A stretch of 64,000 nucleotides of DNA from Bacillus sp. JCM 19058 (GCA_001310555.1 BAXO01000013.1:1-64000); one strand, 5' to 3'. Positions 22,985-34,285 are shown, counted from the first letter of the stretch. The notes: a model not told the origin generated them from the sequence alone. Program-made: numbers and translations.

Positions 22985-24966
22985 TTATGTCAAAGTCGCG
23001 TTTTTGGTATTGATCGAATTTAGTTGGTTTGTTCGACGGTTTACCGACGTGGACGGACAACCCGTTTTCTCCTGTTCGTCCTCCGCCTTCTCCTTTTGAT
23101 CGAGGCTGTGTCTAACTCTGCAAAATCCCAATTCGCCGATTGCTTTTTTTGCTTCTTCAATAAGGTGGACGGAAAGGCGGCGGACCTGCTCCATAAAGGC
23201 AGCAGCAGAAGCGCTGCCTTTGCCGATCTCCCTTAATCGTTGCTCCCATTGCGCAGTCATTTCTGGAGAAGATAACAGACTTGCGCCAAGTGCGTCGATC
23301 AGCAGCCTTCCTTTTACAGTCGGTGCCACGATGTTTTTTTGTCACAGTCATATATCCCCGGTCCTTTAATACCGTAATAATTCCAGCACGCGTTGCTTCA
23401 GTACCTAGCCCTTGGGATTCCATTAATACCTTCACCAGCTCCTCGTTCTCGACCTGTTTTCCAGCTGCTTTCATCATCGTGATCAGCTGTCCTTCCGTGA
23501 ACCGTTTCGGGGGCTGTGTCATTGCTTCTTCCGCTTTCACCTGCTCGACTACCCCTTCATCACCCTCGCCAAGCAGAGGTAGCTCCTTATTCTGCCTCTC
23601 CCTTTGCTTATCGGAAAGGATTAGTCTTTGCCATCCTTGATGCAGCACTTGTCTTCCCTTTGAAAGAAATGTCGCTCTCCCATCGACTAATGTTTCGATC
23701 TGTGTCTGGCTCACAAGCGCATCCTCTTCATGCGCAGCCATGAGCGAGCGGGCAATCATATCATAAATATTTTGTTCTTCGGGTGGAAGCTTTGCAAGGA
23801 TTGGCACCTGCTCCGTTGGAATAATCGCATAATGGTCGGACACCTTTTTTTTCATTAACGTAACGTTTATTTCGAAGTAGCGATTGCTTGGCCAAGGGAA
23901 AGTATAAATCGTACGGCGATTGGACAGCCAGCTTTTTCAAAATGTTCGAGAACGCCTGCGCTTCCCCTGTTGTCACAAAGCTGGAGTCGGTTCGTGGATA
24001 AGAAATATAGCCTTTGACATAAAGCTTTTGCGCTAAATCCAACGTTTTTTTTCGGTGAATATTTGTACCGTTTGTTGGCGGCGGCCTGCAGGCTAGAAAG
24101 GTTAAAAAGGTAAGGAGGCTTTTCCGCTTTTTTTTCAACTTTATTTTTCGTAATTACGGCTGCTTTCCCCTCACAAAAACGCGCGATTTTATCAGCCAGG
24201 CTTGCCGTTTTTATTTTTGATTCACCCTCCTTGTGCCACGTGCCATCATATACTTGACCTCCGTTCTTAAAGGTCGCTTTCACCTGCCAGTAACGTTCAG
24301 GCTTGAATGCTTTAATTTCCTTTTCCCTTTTGACAATGAGTGCCAAAGTTGGCGTCTGTACACGGCCGGTGGAAAAGACATCATCAATTCCTTTTTTTCT
24401 TCAATAGTAATGTGTATGCCCGGGAGCCATTCATGCCGATGAGCCAATCGGCACAAGAACGACTTAACGCTTCAAAGTATAATGCTCTTGTTTGTTCTTC
24501 CGGAAGAAGATTTTGAAAGCCTTCAACAACTGCTTGCTTCGTTAAAGAAGAAAGCCACAATCGCTTTAACGGTTTAGCTGTCCGGCACTGCTCTATAATT
24601 AATCGAACGATCAGCTCTCCTTCTCGCCCAGCATCTCCGGCCATTATAATTTCGGAAATGTCCTGTCTCTGCACCAGTTTCTTAATGATTTGAAATTGTT
24701 TATTTTTTTCCCCTGCTCACTTTATGCTCGAACCGTTCAGGCAAAATTGGCAAGGTCTCAAGCTTCCATGCCTTCCAATGCGAATGGTAATACTCGGGAG
24801 GTTGAAGCTCACATAAATGACCGACAGCCCACGTAACGATTGCTCCATCGGGGAACTGTGAACATGCCCCGATTTCAATCGAACCTGTCTGTTTCTTTGA
24901 AGGAAACGGAGCGGCCAGTTTCGCTCCCTGATCCGGTTTTTCGGCTATAATTAATGAACGTGCCAT
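22985..24966 (-). CDS. topB: DNA topoisomerase III
   Basis: Type IA topoisomerase, about 660 residues. The TOPRIM domain has SLIIAEKPDQGAKLA and MAGDAGREGELI; the active tyrosine is in GYISYPRTDSS. Five homopolymer runs must each lose one base to read it through: 24703-24709, 24392-24398, 24045-24052, 23845-23852 and 23334-23340. Five hits in one conserved enzyme are the strongest sign that these are sequence errors. ATG 24966 is chosen over the ATG four codons upstream. The tail after MTAQWEQRLREIG is shorter than in B. subtilis TopB and lacks a clear zinc ribbon. Confidence 0.9.
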
Positions 24967-25337
24967 AAACGACCTCACTCTCGCAAAAATGCCTTCTTAG
25001 ATATTCTAGTATTATACCATGTCGGATTGGCATCTTCGAAAAAATGATAGTGCGTTTTTTTTAAAAGTGAGATGAACGCTAGGCCAGACTTGTAAGAAAA
25101 TTTGATCGTAGCCAATCATAAAACAGCACTGAAGAACCACTTAAAGCGCCTAAAGAAGCATGCTCCACTTGTCTTACGCCGCGTTCAACGTGTGGATGGA
25201 CAAACCGGAGCTCGTAGAACTTCCTTAATATTTCTGTAGTCTGCTCCAAAAAATAGACCGAAAGATCGCTTAACACGCTCCTTCGAGTCAATACTCCACA
25301 TAACTATTCATGTTTGCACCTCACTGCACGTCCATCT
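24967..25337. other. Gap upstream of topB
   Basis: A 70-codon leftward frame (25079-25291) begins at a TTG with a badly spaced ribosome site and shows no recognisable motif; I do not call it. No RNA or strong terminator seen. Confidence 0.35.
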
Positions 25338-25427
25338 TTATACGACCGTCCCGGCTAATATAACCAAACTGATCACTCCGATGAGAAAAACTGCCGACAC
25401 GATTCGTAAAGTAACCATTCCCCTCAT
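25338..25427 (-). CDS. 29-residue hydrophobic membrane peptide
   Basis: Begins MRGMVTLRIVSAVFLIG and ends VILAGTVV: two basic residues, then one continuous membrane helix. GGGAGTGG lies upstream of ATG 25427. It follows the two-component/ABC operon on the same strand, about 180 nt past the kinase stop, and a CTTACA-N4-TGTAAG palindrome lies about 135 nt upstream of it. This suggests it may be controlled with the operon (inference). Not recognised. Confidence 0.5.
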   Translation of the reverse strand: MRGMVTLRIVSAVFLIGVISLVILAGTVV

Positions 25428-25559
25428 TTTTCCCACTCCCTTCATCCACTTCCAGTCCCTTTATGACTATTTTATTTTGGCTGGAGCTTTCTGTAACTGA
25501 ATCGTTAACTTTAGTTTACAAAATTTAAGCAAATTCTCCCATTGATTTATCTTTCATAT

Positions 25560-25579
25560 AGCTTACAATTCTGTAAGCT
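25560..25579. promoter_or_regulatory. Palindrome AGCTTACA-N4-TGTAAGCT
   Basis: A perfect 8-bp inverted repeat with a 4-nt spacer, about 30 nt past the kinase stop. Its CTTACA-N4-TGTAAG core is the same as that of the palindrome upstream of the operon at 30983-31000. Likely a shared regulator site. Confidence 0.55.
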
Positions 25580-25609
25580 TCACGGCGACATCTGACCGTC
25601 AGCTTTGCT

Positions 25610-26839
25610 TCAGTACTTCGGAAACGACAGATGAAAGGTCGTTCCTTCCCCTACTTGACTCATTGCCTCAATCAAGCCCCCATGTCCTTCAATAATTGAT
25701 TTGCTTAAGGAAAGGCCGATTCCGACAGATTCCCCCTGATTTTCTTGAGCTGACCGGTAAAACCGCTTAAAAATGTGGGGCAGAGCTTGCTCAGGTATTC
25801 CTTTTCCAGTGTCCCGGACAGAAATACGATAAAATAAAGGGGTTTCTTCCATAGCGATTGTAATTGTACCTCCCTCAGGCGTGTGCTCGATTGAGTTTTT
25901 GATCAAGTTTATTAATCCCTCACTGAGCCACTCCTTATCATGAGCCATTTGAAGGTGATGCTCTCCTTCTATTCTCAATTCAACCTTTGCTTTTTCTGCT
26001 TGCTTTTTCATTAAAGCGATAGCTGTTTCGACTGTTTTTAACAGCGGCTGGCTTTCCCTTTTAAAAACGATCGCACCAGCATCAAGCTTGGCCAGCTTTA
26101 GCAGGCTTTGAATTAACCATTCCATTCGATTTAGCTGGACTCTACCGCTTTTTAAAAAGGCATCGCGCTGGAACCGATCGAGATCGCGTTCAGATAACAG
26201 TTCATTAAACATCATTAAAGATGCAAGCGGCGTTTTTAGTTGATGAGATATATCTGAAAGGAGTTCTACTAAAAATTGCTTTTCCTTACGCAGCTCTTGC
26301 AAATGATTATGGATCGAAGCGCTCATTTGATTGAAGCTAGCGACTAGCTTAGCCAGTTCCCCTTCCTCATGCTCTTCCGGAAGGTAGGCCGCCTGACCAT
26401 TTAATATCGTTTCCGCTTGGCGGGTCACCTTGTTTATCTTTCGATAGAGGCTTTGGTGATGCAAGTAATTTCCAATTAACATAAATACAAAAATGGTACC
26501 GATCAAAACAGTGCTGTAAATCACTAGCATTTGCTCCAACTTGCTCCCACTGGGAATGAACATAGCAGGAAGCTCCGAATCGACCCGTAGCTTTCAAGCA
26601 GTTCCAGTCCATCATCCAGCATCTCTTCACTTACGCCTTTCGTCAATAGGGGGATGATCTCTTCTTCCAGTTCAGGATGCTCAGACAATAATAGTCCGAG
26701 AATGGCCGCATTATTCTCGATCAAGTTATTTTTATAGCTGCTCGTTATATAGTGAACAGCGATAAATGCGAGCAGAAAAAAATAATCCTGCCATGACAAC
26801 AAGCTTCCATGTACTACTTTTTAAATCTGGATTAATCAT
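25610..26839 (-). CDS. Sensor histidine kinase of ABC-linked system
   Basis: About 410 residues. Two membrane helices (LVVMAGLFFLLAFIAVHY; VIYSTVLIGTIFVFMLIG) enclose an extracellular segment of about 85 residues. The HAMP-like linker, the DHp helix with the histidine in SDISHQLKTPLASLMMF, and the ATPase boxes NLIKNSIEHTPEGG, DTGKGIPEQ and GIGLSLSKSI follow. ATG 26839 is one nt past the regulator's stop. Joined at the A7 run 26776-26782 (six expected) and at a missing G near 26583 (segment YGVDSELPAMFIP). Partner of the regulator upstream. Confidence 0.9.
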
Positions 26840-26840
26840 T

Positions 26841-27539
26841 TTATCTCCGTCCTTTGACGACTGGCTGATTCCATTTGTAGCCCATCCCACGAACCGTCAC
26901 AATGTAACTGGGATGGGAAGGACTATCCTCGATCTTTTCCCTGAGCCTCTTAATGTAAACGGCTAACGTATTATCGTCCATAAATGTGACCTCGCTCTCA
27001 AGCAGCTTATCAAAAATAACCTCCCTCGATAAAACCTGCTCAGGCGACTTCATAAAAATTAACAAAAGCTTATATTCTTGCGCGGTTAAAGGAATCTTCT
27101 TGCCATTTTTAATAACAACAACATCCAGTGGTTCAAGAGACAAATCACCGCTTTTTAACATTTCTCCTTCCCTTTGCTGAATGCCACTTCGCCTAGAGAC
27201 GGCGCGAATCCGTGACGTGAGCTCCTTGATCCGAAACGGCTTGGAAACATAGTCGTCGCCTCCTAATTCGAAGCCCATAACGACGTTCACTTCATCGTCA
27301 TAGGCTGTAAGGAAAATAACTGGCAGCTCACTTTTTGTACGGATATAGCGACAGACGTCATAGCCGGTTCCATCAGGCAAGCCGATATCAAGCAAGGCAA
27401 GCTGGATCGACTCTTCGTCGATCCGCTTAATGCTTTCCGCGACTGTACTTGCTCTAATCACATGGTAGCCTTCTTCCTTTAACGTAAATTCGATTCCTAG
27501 CGCAAGCGCTTCATCATCTTCGAGAAGTAGTATGTTCAA
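26841..27539 (-). CDS. OmpR-family response regulator
   Basis: About 232 residues. The receiver has LEDDEAL, the phospho-acceptor in LALLDIGLPDG and the lysine in YVSKPF; the winged helix contains SREVIFDKLLES and ends YIVTVRGMGYKWNQ. Start taken as TTG 27539 with AGAGGTG six nt upstream; GTG 27548 is possible. Follows the permease by 25 nt and ends one nt before the kinase. Candidate binder of the CTTACA palindromes. Confidence 0.92.
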   Translation of the reverse strand: MNILLLEDDEALALGIEFTLKEEGYHVIRASTVAESIKRIDEESIQLALLDIGLPDGTGYDVCRYIRTKSELPVIFLTAYDDEVNVVMGFELGGDDYVSKPFRIKELTSRIRAVSRRSGIQQREGEMLKSGDLSLEPLDVVVIKNGKKIPLTAQEYKLLLIFMKSPEQVLSREVIFDKLLESEVTFMDDNTLAVYIKRLREKIEDSPSHPSYIVTVRGMGYKWNQPVVKGRR

Positions 27540-27564
27540 CCTATTCACCTCTTAGTTTTACTGA

Positions 27565-30075
27565 TTAATCAACATCGCGTAAATTGTCCATAACATTTTC
27601 GTGCTTCAGCTTTCGTAAAGGTAGCAAGGCTGAGACGATTCCGATCACTATCGAAGAAACGGCACCGATAAGAATGACAGGAATGTCGAGCGAAAACTGA
27701 AAGAGACGGACACCTAATAGAATTAGATAAAGAATGAAGGAGTTAATGACGCCGAAAATCGTCCCAAAGAAAGCACCGAACAAACCATAAATAACGCCTT
27801 CCGCAGCAATCATTTTACGAACATCGCCCCCCGTCATGCCAATCGCTTGAAGCATCGCAATCTCCTGCTTGCGCAATAGCAGATTAGTCGTTACAGTATT
27901 GACAATATTAATCGCTCCGATCAGAGCGACAACGATTACGAATCCGAAAACGAGAGTATAAATTTGAATATAAAATGAGCGGGACTCTCTCACTTCATCC
28001 ATTCGGTTAATGAATTGGAGGTCGATCCGATTCGTTATTAAGCTTTTAATTTCTTCCGCCGCCTCTTCTTCGTACGATTCGTCGCTTAAATAAATCATAT
28101 AGCCGAACGGCTTGGTCGAATCGTGTTCATCCGCTGCCGGAAACAGCTCTTTCGCCAATGAAAGCGGGACTAAGAACTGTAAACTTCCAAAAACCTCGTC
28201 ATACGGATCGCTATCAATGATCGCCGCGATTTTCAGATTTGTTAATTCCTCCTGAAGTGGTTCATATCTTTCTTCCCATTCGTAGCCCAAATCAAAAGCA
28301 AATGAATCCCCTAAACCAGCGTTAATGCTTGAATCGACAATTATACGATCCGTTTCTTCTTCGTAGACCTGCCTGTTTTTTACGAAAATAATGCCATTTT
28401 CTGCAATCATCTGCTCCGCATCGAGCGAGCCTTCCAAAAGGGATTCACCTAATAGGAGCTCAAGCTGCCGATCCTCAACGATTTGAAAATCAACATATTC
28501 TCCAATGTAAGTCTGTCCATCGTCAAGCTGAAATTCCTCAGGGTAATACGCTTCAAAATAATCATTCCAGCGGTCTTTTTCAAAAAAAAGCCCATCGCGT
28601 AAACCGTAGGATACCGGTTTATGACCTTTGACACTCCGTCTACTTCATTCAACGCTTCTTCAAGCTCTGTAACATTCTCTAATGGATAGCCGATATTGTT
28701 ATACAGTTGAAAATCGGCTCTTGCCCCTGTCCCAACATCGTCAACAAATACATCAAACATGCGCAGGAAGGAGGTAAAAGCAACAAACAGCATTATGCTA
28801 ATCGTCATTGACAGCACAGTAATATAAAACCGTTTTCGATTTCGTTTCATATTTTTAAATGCGAGCTTAGTATTTATGCCAATAAACCCTTTTGTCCAAT
28901 TATAACGCTTTTTGCTAATCTGTTCTTTTGTAAAGGCAAAACGCTGATTAATCGCTGTTAAAGGCGAGATCTTTAACGCCATCCGAACAGGCAGAAGAGC
29001 CGAACCGAAGATCGAGCAATTCCGACACATGAACTTATCATATACACCTTGGGCGAAAGGACAAGCTGCAAGTTACTGAATTCTCCGCCCTCACCCATGT
29101 GACTGAAGACAAACGTGACGGCAGCAAAAGCGAGCGTCCCAAATAGCAGCCCGAACGGAATAGAAATCAGGCTTATATAAGTTGCTTCGCGCAGCACTAA
29201 TCCGCGTAATTGTTTTTTTGTTAAGCCGATGGCCTGCATTAATCCGAAATGCTTGATTCGTTGTACGACACTAATATGAAACGCATTATAAATAACAGCA
29301 ATCGTTGAGATGATGACCATAAATACGACAAACATGACTAAAAGGTATAACGTTCGGTTAAACGTACTTGAAGTCGATTCTCCAAGCGCATTCAGTAGTT
29401 CTCGGTTATATTCAATTTTTTTATGGCTTTCGGCTAGATCGGCCAGCTCGACAACCGTTTCCCCCGCATCGGCATTTTCGTCCACTCTCACATAGATTGT
29501 AGCTCCCGATACGTCGACTTCATCCACATACGAAATGGAAATGCCTTGCTCGGCTGCCTGTGTCACAATATAATTCGTTAATATCCCCGTCAGCTTAAAT
29601 TCTTTCTTTTCGCCATCCTCCTGCTCCAATTCGATCGTATCACCTAAAACTACCGTACCGTCAAGCTCCTGCAGCTTCCACCGTTCAAACGCGATTTCGT
29701 TCTCCTTAGCTGGCCAGTCTCCTTGAGCGAGTTGGAACGGTAAAAAAATCAAAAACGTCGTGATTCACTTGCCTCAGCTGAAGCTGTTGCCCTTCGAGCT
29801 CGACGATGTCTGCTTGTGAAAGAATCGCGAGCTCGCTTACTTTCGGGTGGGCGTCCAACTTTCGATAAAGCTCCTCATCCGCGTCTAAAAATTGAATATG
29901 ATAATCGCCTTCTCTTTGCTTGATTGATTCTATTGCACTTTTTTTGCATGCTTTCCAAAAATAGGCCGATAGAAGTAATAAGAGCAACTGACAAAATAAT
30001 GCCGCAAATGGTAAAAATCGTTCGCTTCCGATGCTGGTTAAAATATTTCCATACTAACTGATTATAGTTTTTCAT
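27565..30075 (-). CDS. FtsX-domain ABC permease (MacB/SalY type)
   Basis: About 835 residues with the N-terminal helix FTICGIILSVALITSIG, a large extracellular domain, three central helices, a second extracellular domain, and three final helices (VFGFVIVVALIGAINIV, GVIYGLFGAFFGTIFG, ILIGAVSSIVIGIVSALLP). Such permeases usually export peptides or lipoproteins, or act as mechanotransmitters. ATG 30075 overlaps the ATPase stop by 14 nt. Breaks joined: runs 29939-29945 and 29742-29748 (each minus one), a missing base near 29019, and the run 28582-28589 (six or nine). Confidence 0.85.
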
Positions 30076-30760
30076 CGATCGTCTCCCACTTTTCGTCGCG
30101 AATGATCGCTCCATCCTCCAAGGTTACAACCCGATCTGCTAGCTCAGCGACCTTCGCATCATGGGTAATGACGAGCAAGGTTTGTTTAAAGCGTTTCGCT
30201 GACAGCTTTAACAGCTCCATGACTTCCTGACTGTTTCTACTATCTAAATTACCGGTCGGTTCATCAGCCAAAATTAAGGCTGGCTTATTTATTAGCGCTC
30301 TCGCAATCGATACACGCTGCTGCTGCCCGCCCGAAAGCTCCGACGGTAAATGAGCAAGTCTGTCTTTTAAGCCGAGCAAGCGGATAACTTCTTCATAATA
30401 CGCCTGATCGACCGTCTCATGGTCGAATAGAACAGGCAATTCGATATTTTCTTCAATGTTTAAAATCGGAAGTAAATTGTAGTATTGAAAGATAACGCCG
30501 ATATTTCGCCGTCTAAAAATAGCCGCCTTGTTTTGATCGAGCTCACTAATGTTTGTCCCATCAATGATCACGCTACCGGACGTAGGCTTGTCAAGCCCGC
30601 CGATCATATGCATTAATGTACTTTTTCCTGATCCAGACGCACCGACAATAGCGATAAACTCGCTCTTATCGATGTCCATATCGATACTGCGAAGAGCATG
30701 GATTGCTTGTTCACTCTCCCCGTATTGCTTAGATAAGCCCCTTATTTCAACATGTGCCAT
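30062..30760 (-). CDS. ABC transporter ATPase (MacB/LolD type)
   Basis: 232 residues, intact. Walker [11 protein letters not shown]-loop [10 protein letters not shown], signature LSGGQQQRV, Walker [13 protein letters not shown] and the H-loop histidine in [10 protein letters not shown] are all present. ATG 30760 is chosen because AAGGAG precedes it and family members begin here; the open frame runs 39 codons further upstream. First gene of the operon ATPase - permease - regulator - kinase. Confidence 0.93.
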   Translation of the reverse strand: MAHVEIRGLSKQYGESEQAIHALRSIDMDIDKSEFIAIVGASGSGKSTLMHMIGGLDKPTSGSVIIDGTNISELDQNKAAIFRRRNIGVIFQYYNLLPILNIEENIELPVLFDHETVDQAYYEEVIRLLGLKDRLAHLPSELSGGQQQRVSIARALINKPALILADEPTGNLDSRNSQEVMELLKLSAKRFKQTLLVITHDAKVAELADRVVTLEDGAIIRDEKWETIDEKL

Positions 30761-30960
30761 ATAACTGTCACTCCTTTTGATCTTCGCCAAATGGAAAGGG
30801 GTACATCCGCAATCAGCAGCTTTTTCATCAGGTGGAGCAAAGCTCTTCCTTAAAGTTTGGCGTACTGAGTTTTTCATGCCTGATTGATGATACCCATTTC
30901 ATAGTTATCAAGTACAGCTGACGAAGCTCTTCTTTTTTTATTTTATCTTAACGGGCAACC

Positions 30961-31000
30961 CTTACAGCACACTCCGTTTTTGTCTTACAGTTTTGTAAGA
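30961..31000. promoter_or_regulatory. Palindrome TCTTACA-N4-TGTAAGA plus extra half-site
   Basis: A perfect 7-bp inverted repeat (30983-31000) about 220 nt upstream of the ATPase start, with a further CTTACAG half-site at 30961-30967, 23 nt away in direct orientation. OmpR-type regulators often bind repeated half-sites about two helical turns apart. It matches the palindrome at 25560-25579 at the other end of the operon. Confidence 0.55.
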
Positions 31001-31137
31001 TCGGTCATTTCTAGCCAGATATTGATTTGACGATTAAACGTCCATTTTAAAGGAGCATCGTGCGATTTATCCCATTTCAAGGCCTTATGGTCGGATGTGA
31101 CTACCCTTTTTATTTTATCATTTCCTAGAACACGAAA

Positions 31138-31162
31138 AAGCTGAGCAAGTAATGCCCAGCTT
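31138..31162 (-). terminator. Leftward terminator
   Basis: On the minus strand AAGCTGGGC and GCTCAGCTT form a 9-bp stem with one G-U pair and a 7-nt loop, followed by TTT. It shows that some leftward transcript ends here. Confidence 0.7.
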
Positions 31163-31303
31163 CAGTATCGCACTCCCCAGTGTAACGTCACAGGCTCTAA
31201 TTCATCCGGAAGGATATTTGTTGAGACTGGCGAGGCGACAGCGTCCCTGATCGGAGCAAAAGCTTTTGTCACTCCCGTTCATACCGATATCGTTCCACGC
31301 CAC
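31162..31303 (-). CDS. Possible small leftward gene
   Basis: With one base removed in GGG near 31275 the minus strand reads VAWNDIGMNGVTKAFAPIR then DAVASPVSTNILPDELEP and ends TLHWGVRY, right at a good terminator. A GGAGGAAAG lies upstream, but the start is unclear (GTG 31303 is a guess). I do not recognise it. The flanking region 30761-31725 shows no other gene. Confidence 0.35.
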
Positions 31304-31725
31304 GCCTTCTACCTGCTGCTCTTTCCTCCAACTCACGCCTTTATTTTAATAATTTTTACCATTTATAGTAGAAACGCATTTTTGAATGACGACGTTTGAG
31401 CAAGCGGAGACATACGAAAATAGCTGGAAATGTTCTATCCCCTGTTCTCAGAAAATCGTAGCTGCACCGCCTAGTTCGAGCTTTTATTATATTATCGATT
31501 CATAGCTCAATCGCATGACTATTATTAGAAAACGTAGTCATTTTTTTGCCGAAACATATTTTTTTACCGTTGGCGCAAATTGCAGTTCTAGAATTTTTCA
31601 ACCGAAGCTAGATCGTGTACAATAGGAATACATTATTTTTCGGATGAGTGTTCGAAGTTTGGGCTGAACGTCGACATTAAGTGACAAAGCCCTTACGAAC
31701 ATACTCTCTTTTAAAGGAGCAGATC

Positions 31726-32695
31726 ATGAGCACTAAGCAACTAACCTCCAGCCGTTCCGCTTATCTCAATTTCAGTCGAGCCGAGTGGGCAGTATTATCT
31801 AATATAAAGGATATTGGCCTTACAGAAGCAGAAAGAGTCGGGCTGCAAAGCATAAACGAAGTCATTTCTGCCGATGAGGTTTCAGATATTTATTTACCGC
31901 TTTCCCAGCTGCTTTATATGCATATGAACCATTACACGAAAATTCATAACGACATTAATGAATTTTTGCACCGTAAAACAAAAAGGTCCCTTTTGTAATT
32001 GGGATTGCTGGAAGTGTTTCAGTCGGCAAAAGTACAACCGCCCGTTTAATTCAGGCGCTTGCTGAGCGTTGGCCGAATAAGCCGAATGTCGCTCTCGTGA
32101 CAACTGACGGATTTCTTTATCCAAATAAAGTTTTGGAAGAGCGAGGACTAATGAAACGAAAAGGGTTTCCTGAGAGCTATGATATCGGAAAGTTAATTCA
32201 CTTCCTCACTCAATTGAAATCTGGAGTATCTTCAATCGAAGCACCACTTTATTCTCACCTAACCTACGATGTGATCGCAGATGAAGTCCAACTGATTGAA
32301 GAGCCCGACGTAGTCATTGTTGAGGGTATCAATGTTTTGCAAGTTAATAAAAAGGATCGGCGCATACCACGCGTTTTCGTCTCAGATTTCTTCGATTACT
32401 CAATTTATGTTGATGCGGAGGAAGAGGATATTAAGCAATGGTATATCGATCGGTTTAAAATTTTGCGCAATACAGCTTTTCAGCAGCCGCTTTCCTTTTT
32501 CCATCGCTATCGACACCTGTCCGATAACGAAGCAATTGACTTTGCTACCGATATTTGGATGAATATAAACAAAGTAAATTTAGAAAAAAAACATTCGCCC
32601 GACTCGGTACAGAGCCGATTTAATATTGAAAAAAAAGCGTAGGTCACCGCGTATCAGAAATTAGCCTAAAAAAAACGATGAAGAACGCCCGTTAG
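31726..32695 (+). CDS. coaA: Pantothenate kinase (type I)
   Basis: Phosphorylates pantothenate in coenzyme A synthesis. About 320 residues: P-loop [12 protein letters not shown], then [18 protein letters not shown] and [17 protein letters not shown] precedes the ATG, and a possible promoter (TTTCAA ... TACAAT ending near 31623) lies upstream. Three breaks: a run near 31980-31984 needs one more A (reading [13 protein letters not shown]); runs 32584-32591 and 32629-32636 each lose one, after which it ends with [16 protein letters not shown] and [11 protein letters not shown]. Confidence 0.92.
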
Positions 32696-32699
32696 CAAT

Positions 32700-32790
32700 A
32701 GACAAACTGGACGGATTCAGCGGAAGTAAAGGAAGCACAGGGACGGAAGGAACTGATGTTGACTGTTCGGACAGAAACAAAGGACGTGTG
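32700..32790 (+). repeat. Dispersed intergenic repeat, copy A
   Basis: About 90 bp just after coaA, similar to 39901-39990 just after the tRNA nucleotidyltransferase fusion. Shared blocks in order: ACTGGAC, AGCACA, GGGAC-GAAGGA, CTGA-GTTGACT and TCGGACAGA-AC-AAGGA. Both copies lie 3' of a rightward gene and are followed by a terminator hairpin. Confidence 0.65.
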
Positions 32791-32855
32791 CTCGTGGCTC
32801 GTGTCCTGAGCTGGACGAGTCTAAACACTTAAATAAATAAGAAATCATACGATTT

Positions 32856-32897
32856 AAAAACAAGCTGGTCACTGTCGAGGGTACTCAGCTTGTTTTT
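32856..32897. terminator. Convergent terminator (coaA / carboxypeptidase)
   Basis: AAAAACAAGCTG and its complement form a 12-bp stem with an 18-nt loop and end in T runs on both strands. Confidence 0.8.
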
Positions 32898-32991
32898 ATA
32901 GTTGAATCCAGATTAGGAAATTCGTTATAGCACGCTGAAGCAGCGGCCAACAGGTGAAGTTTTCATTCAGAGAGACAGGGCTTCTGCACGC

Positions 32992-34121
32992 TTAAAGCGG
33001 GCTAAACTGAGTTAGCAATTCTAAAAACCAGCGAATAATGCCCGCTTCCTCTTCGTTTATGTCTGATTGTTTATGCGCTTGCTGCATCGTTTCCTTACTC
33101 GGAATGATATCAAGCTTCGCTTCCTTGATGAGATTACCGTTATCGTCTTTGATCGTGAGCATGCCCCCATTACGGACATCAACCGTAAACTCTTTATCCT
33201 TTTTCAAGGAGAAGGCAAGTTCTTCTTCGAGCGAATAGCGATTCCCGCTTTCATCCTGAAAGCTTTGCTTGCTTGTTACTAGGTTTGTCGTAAAGTTTTT
33301 GAAGCCATAATCAAGCAATTCCATCGTATCTTGATACGATTGCTGCGCTGTATCTGCTTTTAGGGTGACTGCGATTAGTTCCATTTCTTTTCTTTCGGCG
33401 GACGTGACGAGCGTAAAGCCTGATTGGGAAACAAAACCGTTCTTAACGCCGGTTGTCCCTTCATAATCCCAAAGCAGTCGATGATGATTAAACAATGTCG
33501 TCTCCCAACCTCACCAACCCATTCCATTTCCTTCGTTGCAACGATTTTACGAAACGTATCATTTTCTAGTGCATAACGGGTGAGCAACGCCATCTCGTAA
33601 GCATTCGTCTGATGGTCTTTAGCAAATAGCCCGTGTGGGTTAGAGAATGTTGTACTCGGCTGCTCCACATGTTCTTCAACGAACTGATTCATTCGCTCAG
33701 CAAAAGCGGCTTCGCTGCCGTCCATATGTTCAGCAATCGCAGTAGCTGCGTCATTTCCAGAATTAATTAGTAGTCCCTGCACAAGCTGACGCAACGTCAT
33801 CTGTTCGTCTTCAAGCAAATATACGCTTGTTCCATCTGCTTCTGTTGCGTTTTCACTGATCGTTACTATATCGTCGAGCTCTCCTTGCTCGATCGCAATA
33901 ATTCCTGTAATAATTTTAGTAATACTTGCAGGATACATCGACTGCTGACTGTTTTTTTCGTATAAAACATCTCCACTTGCTGCATCAATTAAGACAGCAG
34001 CTTCACTGTCTAGTACCATGGTCTCTTCTTCAGCGAAAGCGGCGCGCTCAAATAAAACAAAAGCGACTATGCTCAGAAGGAGTATGAGACTAGTCCGTTT
34101 AATTGCTGAATGCAAACTCAC
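32992..34121 (-). CDS. D-alanyl-D-alanine carboxypeptidase (low-mass PBP)
   Basis: Trims pentapeptide side chains of peptidoglycan outside the membrane. About 377 residues with a signal peptide (SLILLLSIVAFVLFERAAFA), the catalytic SITK (YPASITKIITG), SGN (LLINSGNDAAT) and a third motif reading KNG (GVKNGFVSQSGF) instead of the usual KTG. An amphipathic C-terminal helix (GIIRWFLELLTQF) could anchor it. GTG 34121 with GGAAGGGG upstream. One base is missing near 33508 in the segment that should read VGxGWETTLFNHH. DacF/DacA-like; the paralogue is uncertain. Confidence 0.88.
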
Positions 34122-34285
34122 TTCTTTGTTCCCCTTCCTTACTTTAGACCTAGCTATCAAGTTACAAGATAAATATTACAAGACAATCACAGTTTGTTTA
34201 CATTCCATTTAAAAAAAATATGAAAGGTTCGTGAACCGTTATGTATTTCTGCCTACTTAAAGGCTTGCTTAATCGACATGATATA

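Noticed and set aside
23016..24442. Several rightward frames opposite topB
   Set aside because: They are antisense shadows of topB with no ribosome sites or recognisable domains.
22985..24966. topB as a decayed pseudogene
   Set aside because: All active-site motifs are intact and every break is a one-base excess in an A/T run, the same pattern as in essential genes.
25079..25291. 70-codon leftward frame
   Set aside because: TTG start with badly spaced ribosome site, no motif, no conserved neighbour pattern.
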